Below, piece by piece: positions 28,643 to 34,719 of a stretch of DNA of 34,719 nucleotides. Below the pieces are notes generated by a model. It saw nothing but the letters and a program-made list of their open reading frames with translations, searched no databases and was not told the origin of the DNA. Position 1 is the first letter of the stretch. Each line of letters begins with the position of its first letter. The DNA is from a virus: IMG/VR virus record IMGVR_UViG_3300042353_000195, positions 1-34,719 of that record; one strand, 5' to 3'. The translations under genes and the position numbers were made by a program.

Positions 28643-30495
28643 TAGTTGAATCGTTTATTTGTTGGTAAGAATCCATTGTACGGCATATCCGTTGGTCTTT
28701 GATATACACGTTTATCATTCGTTGGTGCAATTTCACCAGCTTTTCTAACCTTAGCGGGTGTAAGTGTTTTTGATATTTCTTGAGCTATTGGTGAATTAGC
28801 ATCTGATTTACGTAAGTACGTCTCTCTGAACCACTTATGGTGACAGTCTCCACCGCCTTTGTACAGCCAAATTGAGTATGTATCTGCCCCCTCTGGTCCC
28901 CATCCTTCATTTACTGCCTGCGAACCCATTGCAATAATATCTTCTTTACGATATATCTTATTTAATTGCACCATTTTGTTGCAGAAATCTCTAGTATTGT
29001 CAGAAACTCCTCCAACATATCTATATCTATGCTTAAAAACAGCACCATCTTGGTCTGACTTTATGTTAGGTCTTGCTGTTCCTGTAGAAACTAGGTTAAC
29101 AATCTTTGATAATAACGTCTTTTTTGGTGAATTTAACGCTTCTAATTCAGCATCTAGCTCATCTTCTAAATCATAATCAACCTCTCTGCTGTCAATTCTT
29201 ATGTATTCGTGTCCATCAATCCATTCGATATGGTCTTCAGCACTCATTAAAGTAGTTTCTTTTGGCTGTAAATCACTACCACCCCTCTCAGGAACTAACC
29301 CTACAAGCGCACGAATCTCATTTGCAGTCATAGATTCAAGAACTTTATTAGCAACTAATGGAGAAAGTGAGTTAATTCCATCGATAATACGTTTAGAACC
29401 ACCATCCGTTAACTCTCCTGAGCTATCTAAAGGCTGTAAAGGAATGAATTCAAGGTCTAAAGATATGCCGTTAAAGGTTAAAACTTTGTTTATTGATTCA
29501 ATTAGAGTCTTTTGTTTAGGTTGAATTACCATGTTATCAAACAAAATAACACTATTCTTTAACTCATCTGCGTTTGCACTGAATCCTGTAGTCGTAGCAA
29601 TACCAAATATAAGCGGAGAAGTAACGCAATGCCCTGTTAAAATCTTACTTCTGCACTCGTCTGATAGGTATTGATAATGTTCTGGCGCATCGTTAAGTGG
29701 AACGCTGTCGATTGTTGTTTTTTTCGCTTCGTCTTCATTGAATGATACTACTATTTTCTTACCCGTAGATCCTGTTAATTTACTTATAACACTTCTTGCT
29801 ATCTCATCTTTTTGCTCATCGGATGGTATAGAATTATTAAAGTTTACTATAGTAGTCGGACTGAATCCGTTAGAAACTTCATTAATAAGATACTCACTAA
29901 TTTTTTCTTCTAGTACAGTATATTCCAACGCACCTTGGTAATCAACACGACTGAAATATTTAGCTCCTACAGAATAAGGCTGTATCATTAATATCTCAAT
30001 CTCAGATTTACCCTCACCGAATGCGTCGAATCTTTTAGGTACAAACTTTTTAGGATCTTCCCAGTTATCGGAATAGTAATACCCTACAATATTTCCATCT
30101 TTATCGCATTTCTCTGGGCGTAATAATTGCACAGGAATGTGATAAACCTTTACAACATTCTTATGACCTTTATCGTAATGTACTTGAAATGCACCTTGTC
30201 CTAATAAATACAAGTCTTGGATAACTCTACGCAAATCATTTGCTGTAAATAGAGTCAACATCTGCGCGTAATCATTTGGCTTTTTAGATGCATCTAAGGC
30301 ACTTAAACCTTTTCCGTAGATTAATCTGCTAATGTTATTCACAACGGCGCTATGTGTAGCACTATTCGAATATCTATCAATTAAGAATTGAAAATAATTA
30401 TTATCTTCCCCATAATTTACCCATTCATTACGCTTGTCTTCCGTAACTATTGGAGATGTATATGCAGATAATTCTATAACGTGGTTACTAGTCAT
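28642..30495 (-). CDS. Portal protein with MuF-like C-terminal domain (617 aa)
   Basis: Residues 1-430 are portal-like: the start SAYTSPIVTEDKRNEWVNYG, a middle crown-to-stem region with GFSPTTIVNFNNSIPSDEQK, and KTLIESINKVLTFNG. Residues 489-560 are of the MuF-type head-morphogenesis style in this phylum (RYRYVGGVSDNTRDFCNKMV, then WLYKGGGDCHHKWFRETY), fused to the portal. Portal rings form the vertex through which DNA passes. The gene overlaps the neck gene by 8 bases and the connector gene by 1. The fusion is in line with relatives I recall; the role of the C-terminal part is inferred. Confidence 0.75.
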   Translation of the reverse strand: MTSNHVIELSAYTSPIVTEDKRNEWVNYGEDNNYFQFLIDRYSNSATHSAVVNNISRLIYGKGLSALDASKKPNDYAQMLTLFTANDLRRVIQDLYLLGQGAFQVHYDKGHKNVVKVYHIPVQLLRPEKCDKDGNIVGYYYSDNWEDPKKFVPKRFDAFGEGKSEIEILMIQPYSVGAKYFSRVDYQGALEYTVLEEKISEYLINEVSNGFSPTTIVNFNNSIPSDEQKDEIARSVISKLTGSTGKKIVVSFNEDEAKKTTIDSVPLNDAPEHYQYLSDECRSKILTGHCVTSPLIFGIATTTGFSANADELKNSVILFDNMVIQPKQKTLIESINKVLTFNGISLDLEFIPLQPLDSSGELTDGGSKRIIDGINSLSPLVANKVLESMTANEIRALVGLVPERGGSDLQPKETTLMSAEDHIEWIDGHEYIRIDSREVDYDLEDELDAELEALNSPKKTLLSKIVNLVSTGTARPNIKSDQDGAVFKHRYRYVGGVSDNTRDFCNKMVQLNKIYRKEDIIAMGSQAVNEGWGPEGADTYSIWLYKGGGDCHHKWFRETYLRKSDANSPIAQEISKTLTPAKVRKAGEIAPTNDKRVYQRPTDMPYNGFLPTNKRFN

Positions 30496-30874
30496 TTAAT
30501 ATAAATTGGTTTGTTGTTGTATTTTCTGTATATCTTCCATCATTTACGCTGTAGTCACGAACATCTGCAAACCCTTGTGAAGTAGCAATTTGTGCTGTGC
30601 AGAAGATTTTACCTTTCCATGTGTATTTGTCTATAGTATTATAATACATCACAGCCTTGTAAGTATGTCCTTCCTTTAATGCTGGATTGATAGTAATAGT
30701 GACAGTATCGTAATAATTGCCAGCAGTCGTACCTGTTAAATCAATTACCCTATCGATGTTTGTTTCTTCATCTGTAATCTGTAGCTTATTGGCTCTTGGT
30801 AATGCGTTTAAATCCGTTAGTCTTTGTGTGACTACGAAACCTTGAACGGATGTTGTTGGCTCTAATACTATCAT
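30488..30874 (-). CDS. Neck/collar-like virion protein (128 aa)
   Basis: This is a beta-rich protein starting MIVLEPTTSVQGFVVTQRLT and containing EGHTYKAVMYYN and KIFCTAQIATSQGFADVRDY, with an end YTENTTTNQFIL. I recall the strand-plus-KIFCT pattern as a small protein beside portal genes in Bacteroidota phages; its role is unknown, with head closure or collar the best guess. It overlaps the portal gene by 8 bases and follows a terminator, so it starts a new transcript or depends on read-through. Confidence 0.5.
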   Translation of the reverse strand: MIVLEPTTSVQGFVVTQRLTDLNALPRANKLQITDEETNIDRVIDLTGTTAGNYYDTVTITINPALKEGHTYKAVMYYNTIDKYTWKGKIFCTAQIATSQGFADVRDYSVNDGRYTENTTTNQFILND

Positions 30875-30912
30875 GTTAATATAACTTAAAGATTTACATT
30901 TTGTTTTTAATA

Positions 30913-30943
30913 CAAAAAGGGATACCGAATTTAATCGATATCC
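30913..30943 (-). terminator. Intrinsic terminator after the tail tube gene
   Basis: GGGATACCGA (30918-30927) pairs with TCGATATCCC (30934-30943) with one mismatch and a 6-base loop. On the minus strand five T follow (30917-30913). It would end or weaken the transcript after the tail tube gene, before the neck and portal genes. Confidence 0.75.
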
Positions 30944-30969
30944 CCTCTTAGCCTAGTGAACTATTTAGA

Positions 30970-31518
30970 CTATGAAGTAACTAAAGTTGCACTTGTAAAC
31001 AACGCTAACATAGCAGTTGATGTTGATGCATTCAAGAAGTTAGCAGGAACTTTTTCGTCCGCAACAAAGCTTAAAGAATAACCTGAAGCAGATTTCATTT
31101 CACCACCTGTTGAAATTGTTCCACCTACAACATCAGCACCTTGCTCAAGTCCCATAATAAAGAACTGATCATTGTTGCTTTGAATTATTATGTGGGGCCG
31201 ACCATAGGAAAGTAATTTGATTTGCTTATGAGTAGCAATATCTTGGTGCTTTAAACGAATGTTTAATTTTTGACTAAAATAAGTTGTACCAGCATTTCTA
31301 TCAGATACAACATCTTGGTCAAATGTATTATCCACACCTTTTAATTCATACTTGTATAAAGTATCTACGTTAGTAATCGCTGTAATCATATCCGTATCCG
31401 TAGCATCGTACGTCACGTCAGCTCTAGCTATTTGGTAATTGATAAAGTAAACCGCTTTTAAACCTCCTACTTGGTCCTTGCATTGTTCAACTCTACCTTT
31501 TGCAATATCACATGCCAT
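30970..31518 (-). CDS. Probable major tail tube protein (182 aa)
   Basis: Family-like features are MACDIAKGRVEQCKDQVGGL and KAVYFINYQ at the start, an RLKHQDIATHKQIKLLSYGR segment in the middle, and a beta-strand end with GYSLSFVADEKVPANFL (about 148-164). This is a pattern I recall as tail tube protein in Bacteroidota siphophages. Hexamers of such a protein stack to form the tail tube. It has its own terminators on both sides, as expected for a protein needed in many copies. In many siphophages this gene lies next to the tail chaperones; here it follows the capsid gene. Confidence 0.6.
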   Translation of the reverse strand: MACDIAKGRVEQCKDQVGGLKAVYFINYQIARADVTYDATDTDMITAITNVDTLYKYELKGVDNTFDQDVVSDRNAGTTYFSQKLNIRLKHQDIATHKQIKLLSYGRPHIIIQSNNDQFFIMGLEQGADVVGGTISTGGEMKSASGYSLSFVADEKVPANFLNASTSTAMLALFTSATLVTS

Positions 31519-31540
31519 AATTTTAAAGTTTTAAAGTTAT

Positions 31541-31570
31541 AAAAAAAGGGAGGAGTTTATTTCCCCTCCC
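31541..31570 (-). terminator. Intrinsic terminator after the capsid gene
   Basis: GGGAGGAG (31548-31555) pairs with CCCCTCCC (31563-31570) with one mismatch at the inner end and a 7-base loop. On the minus strand seven T follow (31547-31541). It is GC-rich in an AT-rich genome and lies 22 bases after the capsid stop. It probably adjusts capsid and tail tube levels. Confidence 0.85.
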
Positions 31571-31591
31571 CTAGTATTTGTTTGCTAGTGA

Positions 31592-32545
31592 TTAGTTAGC
31601 AGAGTTGGTGATTCCGTATGTTACGATATCTGATACTGAGTGGTAGTTAACAGCGTAACCAGCTCTCATAACAACTCTTACATTATCGTCACCTAAAGTT
31701 TCAGCAGTGTCAATCAAACGTACTTCGTTAGCGTCATTCAACAAACCACAACCAAAGAATAAGTTAGAAGTTTGCGCAGCGATAGCTTGGTTTGCAGTCA
31801 ATCCGTTTGCTACGAATAATGGAATACCACCGTAAGTTAAAGAACCGTTAGTGTACCATTGTGTTCCTTTATTGTCAGTACCATTAGAACCTAATCCTGA
31901 AGCTCCAAAACCACCTAATGCAGAGATATAAGATTTAGCGATGTTTTGAGATACATAGATTTTCAAATCATCAGCTCCGTATACTGCAGCAGGGATAGCT
32001 TTGTAAATTTTTTCAAGCTCCTCGATAACGTTAGCAGCAGTAACAGTTGTACCAGCAACCTCGTTTGCAGTTGGCAAAGAAGCATCAGCAGTTAATAATG
32101 TCATGATACCCGCAACTTGTCCGTCAGTAGCATTAACACCATTCCAAATAGATACCTCGATAGCAGCAGCTACTTTCTCTACTACGAACGCAAGTAAGTA
32201 ATCAGCAAAAGATTTAGCTAAAACTTTGTTTGCAGAGAATCCCATTTCTTCTGATTGCCAAGAAGTGATGTAGTCTTTTTTACATAAAGATAAATTAACT
32301 TGGAAATTCTCTAAAGTTAATGTACGTTCTGTAATTGTTACAGTTGAGGTAGCAGTAAAGTCACAACTAGCATTTGCTAAAAGTCCATCTGTACTCAATT
32401 TGTTAATTACCGCTTTGTAAGCGATGTTAGGCATGATAGTCATACCACCGTTAGATAATGTGTTACCGCTTAATAAAGCAGCTTTTACCCACATTCCTGA
32501 ATGTTGACCAGCATATGTAGTCGATAATGATGTTGTTGTAGCCAT
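31592..32545 (-). CDS. Major capsid protein (317 aa)
   Basis: The length, lack of signal, and layout fit an HK97-fold capsid protein: an N-terminal arm (MATTTSLSTTYAGQHSGMWV), a spine-helix region (KVLAKSFADYLLAFVVEKVA, about residues 107-126), an A-domain with LKIYVSQNIAKSYI, and an end with DNVRVVMRAGYAVNYHSVSD. It is placed right after the scaffold-like gene and has its own terminator. The leader AAATAAAATAAAC has no Shine-Dalgarno site and is A/T-rich, as in strongly expressed Bacteroidota genes. The start codon also forms bases 1-3 of the window, so the left end begins at the same place. Confidence 0.85.
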   Translation of the reverse strand: MATTTSLSTTYAGQHSGMWVKAALLSGNTLSNGGMTIMPNIAYKAVINKLSTDGLLANASCDFTATSTVTITERTLTLENFQVNLSLCKKDYITSWQSEEMGFSANKVLAKSFADYLLAFVVEKVAAAIEVSIWNGVNATDGQVAGIMTLLTADASLPTANEVAGTTVTAANVIEELEKIYKAIPAAVYGADDLKIYVSQNIAKSYISALGGFGASGLGSNGTDNKGTQWYTNGSLTYGGIPLFVANGLTANQAIAAQTSNLFFGCGLLNDANEVRLIDTAETLGDDNVRVVMRAGYAVNYHSVSDIVTYGITNSAN

Positions 32546-32553
32546 TGTTTATT

Positions 32554-33150
32554 TTATTTATAAATTGTTTCTAAAATGTTGTCGCGAATACTTCTCGCTT
32601 TACCTGGTGTTAAGTCGATGTGCTCAACTGTTTTTGAATTCTCAGGATTGAACTGGATTGGTTTAGGCTCTTCTGCTAGCTCTACAACGGAATCAGTAAC
32701 CTTAGAAAGCTCTACAATTTTAGCTTCTAACTCTGCAATCTTTTCTTCCAATGCGGAGAAATGTTGCTCTTCAACTTGTGAACGTACGATTTTTTTAACC
32801 TTCGCTTGTTCAGGTGTTTGTTCAGCTTCAACAGGTACTTCTGTTTCTGCTTCTTCAGTGTTCTCTTCAGCAGGCAAAGCTTCAACGATAGAATCGATGA
32901 TTCCCTCAACTTTTACTACTAAGATTTTACCATCCGTTAGCTCATATTCACCAACAGGAAGTGGCACAGGCTCAGAGTCAGTAACTACGATAAAAACGTT
33001 TTGTCCTGGCTCAAACATATCAGCTTGAATAGTCGTTTGACCATCTGCTAATACTTGGTCTTCTAACTTCGTTTCTAGAACTTCAGGCTCTAAACCTGTA
33101 AGCTCTACAAGGAAGTTTTTAACCTTTTTTAAAAGTGTTTCTTTTTCCAT
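32554..33150 (-). CDS. Scaffold-like structural protein, allele B (198 aa)
   Basis: This is the version that lies directly before the complete capsid gene. Residues 27-198 are almost identical to the copy at 12-605, including the Glu-rich stretch, the coiled-coil helix and the C-terminus; small differences cluster near 48-95 and 150. Residues 1-26 (MEKETLLKKVKNFLVELTGL) are different. The leader is the AT-rich sequence that in allele A stands before the 90-aa gene. The probable role as scaffold or capsid accessory follows from position between protease and capsid. Confidence 0.75.
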   Translation of the reverse strand: MEKETLLKKVKNFLVELTGLEPEVLETKLEDQVLADGQTTIQADMFEPGQNVFIVVTDSEPVPLPVGEYELTDGKILVVKVEGIIDSIVEALPAEENTEEAETEVPVEAEQTPEQAKVKKIVRSQVEEQHFSALEEKIAELEAKIVELSKVTDSVVELAEEPKPIQFNPENSKTVEHIDLTPGKARSIRDNILETIYK

Positions 33151-33186
33151 ATATTATTAACTAATTATTAATTACTTTGTTTTAAA

Positions 33187-33357
33187 TTACCCTCTCGCTT
33201 CAGAGATAACTCGTTCAACTACAGTGTGATTAATAGTCGATGTAGATTGCTCTGACACGCGCCCAATTCCTTGAACATTATGCTCTTCACAATTAGCAAG
33301 GGAATACTTTCCATCCTTACCTAAGCATCCTTTTTTTCTTCTTGGTTTCTTTTCCAT
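33187..33357 (-). CDS. Small Cys-containing protein, allele B (56 aa)
   Basis: An ATG at 33355-33357 opens 56 codons: a basic start (MEKKPRRKKGCLGKDGKYSL), a single short Cys pair (Cys11 and Cys23), and the conserved end TINHTVVERVISEARG. It is shorter than allele A (65 aa) and has lost two of its four Cys. That one version keeps only two Cys makes a strict zinc role less likely. The leader is TAAATAAATAAAC. Confidence 0.6.
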   Translation of the reverse strand: MEKKPRRKKGCLGKDGKYSLANCEEHNVQGIGRVSEQSTSTINHTVVERVISEARG

Positions 33358-33372
33358 GGTTTATTTATTTAT

Positions 33373-34668
33373 TTATACTAAAATTTTAACTACTGAGAAA
33401 TTTAAATCTGAAACTCTTACATCTGTTTGGTTGGTATTTTTAACAAATAATTCTACATAATCATTTGTAACTAAATCAATTTGGTATTGTGTACTTCCTG
33501 GGTGTTCTTGATTAGAAGTAGATGTCCTAATTGTCATTTCGGAGCTAGCTAATATAGTTCCGTTTTTCGCTATACCTATACTTATGTTTTGATTCGAAGC
33601 AGCAGCTCTAACCGCTGTATTTACACTTACTAAAAATGAAGTGTTAAAAGCTCCTGTATACGTTAGTCTGTTATTTGTATGTGTGAATTTAGAGTTATTA
33701 CTATCTGCTGTAGTTGTGCCTAGTGCTTTTACCCATGTATTCACGTTAGGTACTCCGATTGGTGTATCTGTAGTATTATTTACCATGTAATAAAACCCAC
33801 GTGTAGTAGTATTCTGTATACCTACGCAGTTAGTAAATAAAGATTTATTGCTTGTTTGGTCTACACCTGCAATGTAAGTACCACCACCACTGAAGCTTAC
33901 CGTGTCTAATATGTATCTTTCATTACCAACACTAGCAGAAGTTGAGAAATTTATGCTAGTTTCCCCACTTAACGTAACGAATGAAGAGTATATAATCCTA
34001 AATCTACGCGAAATTGTAGCAGTACTTAAGATTGTTATTGCAGTTCCACCACTCGTACAATCAAATAAGCAGTTTCCAAACGCAATAGTACCTATCGTAC
34101 CATCAAATGACATGCCACTAGAATTAAGAAAAGCACTATCTCCCATCACAAAGTTCGAATAATCCTTAATTGTACCTATTGTAGCGCAATTAACAAAGTT
34201 GATACCAAACCAATCTAGCGCAGTATTGACTCCATCTCCATCTAAATCCAATACTTTACCATGTGTGAATGATACATTACGTAATGGTAATGAGTATTGA
34301 GATGTAATCAATGCCGTTGAGCTACTTAATCCTGTAGATTTAAGGTAACAATTCTCAGAAGATCCACCAATAATACTAGTATTTTGACCGCCTACTAATC
34401 TATCTCCTGTTAAGTCAACTGTTGTTGTAATGAAATAAGTAATGCTATCTTGCAAAGTTATTACACCACTCACCGCAGTTGGCAAGTCTGACTTGCTAGC
34501 TACAAAGACTATGTTACCTGTTGCGATATTAGAAGATACAGAAGTAGCGAAATCACTATACAATATCTTTTTAGGTACATCACTCGTAGCATCATCCAAA
34601 TATAGACTATCCGTACTATCTAGTGTAGTTACATCTTTATACCTTACAAAATATGGTATTTCACTCAT
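33373..34668 (-). CDS. Fibre protein with beta-helix-like body, allele B (431 aa)
   Basis: Residues 1-35 are the same anchor as the 81-aa gene of allele A. Residues about 50-290 are Asn/Ser/Thr/Gly-rich with a repeated strand pattern (SIIGGSSENCYLKST, FVNCATIGTIKDYSNF), typical of a right-handed beta-helix spike or fibre. The last 110 residues look like a jelly-roll head (AAASNQNISIGIAKNG, VELFVKNTNQ) that may bind the receptor. It lies between the protease and scaffold genes, as in allele A. Tail spike and head fibre are both possible; no hydrolase site is evident. Confidence 0.7.
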   Translation of the reverse strand: MSEIPYFVRYKDVTTLDSTDSLYLDDATSDVPKKILYSDFATSVSSNIATGNIVFVASKSDLPTAVSGVITLQDSITYFITTTVDLTGDRLVGGQNTSIIGGSSENCYLKSTGLSSSTALITSQYSLPLRNVSFTHGKVLDLDGDGVNTALDWFGINFVNCATIGTIKDYSNFVMGDSAFLNSSGMSFDGTIGTIAFGNCLFDCTSGGTAITILSTATISRRFRIIYSSFVTLSGETSINFSTSASVGNERYILDTVSFSGGGTYIAGVDQTSNKSLFTNCVGIQNTTTRGFYYMVNNTTDTPIGVPNVNTWVKALGTTTADSNNSKFTHTNNRLTYTGAFNTSFLVSVNTAVRAAASNQNISIGIAKNGTILASSEMTIRTSTSNQEHPGSTQYQIDLVTNDYVELFVKNTNQTDVRVSDLNFSVVKILV

Positions 34669-34719
34669 AGTTTTTCTAGTAAGTCTTTAATCTCATTTAG
34701 TACATCGTCTTGCATTTCT
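34665..34719 (-). CDS. Prohead protease, C-terminal end only (cut by window edge)
   Basis: The last 17 codons and stop, ending DLLEKL, are identical to the end of the protease gene at 2551-3123. The rest lies outside this window. The stop overlaps the fibre start (ATGA), as in the left copy. Confidence 0.85.
   Translation of the reverse strand, partial: EMQDDVLNEIKDLLEKL

Larger units (their letters stand above)
32543..34719. repeat. Right copy (allele B) of the protease-to-capsid locus
   Basis: This is the counterpart of 1-2605 and covers the same gene positions: capsid start codon, scaffold-like gene, Cys-containing small gene, fibre gene and the end of the protease gene. It is 2177 bases against 2605. 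Here there is one long fibre gene rather than two and no 90-aa gene. The outer ends match the left copy exactly over 44 and 113 bases. Confidence 0.9.

Noticed and set aside
33373-34668. Diversity-generating retroelement behind the fibre differences
   Set aside because: No reverse transcriptase gene and no template/variable repeat pair with A-specific changes were seen; the distal fibre parts are unrelated rather than mutated copies.
1-34719. Exact terminal repeats of a linear phage genome
   Set aside because: The end regions match in order but not in sequence; only the outer 44 and 113 bases are identical. A true direct terminal repeat would be the same at all bases.

Overview
The window is nearly all of a small tailed-phage genome (Caudoviricetes, siphovirus-like) whose host is probably a member of the Bacteroidota, most likely a flavobacterium. 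The reasons are strongly AT-rich DNA, promoters of the TAnnTTTG type, A/T-rich leaders in place of Shine-Dalgarno sites, a primase with a BT4734/VirE-type N-terminus, a DUF3127-like OB-fold protein, and tail and portal proteins of the type seen in phages of this phylum. Every supported gene lies on the minus strand, so transcription runs from high to low coordinates. No integrase, CI-type repressor, DNA polymerase or tRNA was recognised. The phage therefore looks virulent and dependent on the host replisome.

Layout in the direction of transcription. 34719-32543: end of the prohead protease, a fibre gene, a Cys-containing small protein and a scaffold-like protein. 32545-28142: major capsid protein, probable tail tube, neck protein, portal with a MuF-like C-terminus, and connector. 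28145-24350: small fibre-like proteins, a LamG adhesin, an HNH endonuclease beside a gene remnant, a membrane-anchored GAF-like protein, a holin candidate and an M15 endolysin, then a terminator. 24304-21971: small genes, and an HTH-metallophosphoesterase. 21970-21508: the only long non-coding stretch, with a cluster of GTAC-cored repeats, an AT-rich tract, a promoter and a strong hairpin. 21507-13290: NUMOD4-HNH endonuclease, lipoprotein, primase-helicase, SF2 helicase, VRR-NUC nuclease, RecB-type exonuclease with a probable ssDNA-binding partner, RlpA-like protein and several tiny genes. 13290-10488: sigma-like factor, terminase small and large subunits. 10491-3135: tail assembly chaperones with a probable -1 frameshift, tail completion proteins, two large tail proteins and a short tape measure. 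3123-12: prohead protease, fibre genes, Cys-containing small protein, 90-aa protein and scaffold-like protein.

The two ends of the window are the same locus in two versions. Bases 1-2605 and 32543-34719 both run from the capsid start codon to the end of the protease. They are identical at the outer 44 and 113 bases and differ in between by substitutions, a swapped fibre and one gene present or absent. The simplest reading is a circular or circularly permuted genome of about 32.5 kb assembled across a locus carried in two alleles. A genuine tandem duplication is the alternative.

The points most worth follow-up are the two-allele fibre locus inside the capsid module, the slippery T9 in the tail chaperone gene, the 5-prime RNA of the NUMOD4-HNH gene with two mutually exclusive pairings, the GTAC cluster as an origin candidate, and a pair of nearly identical promoters at 16455 and 24238.
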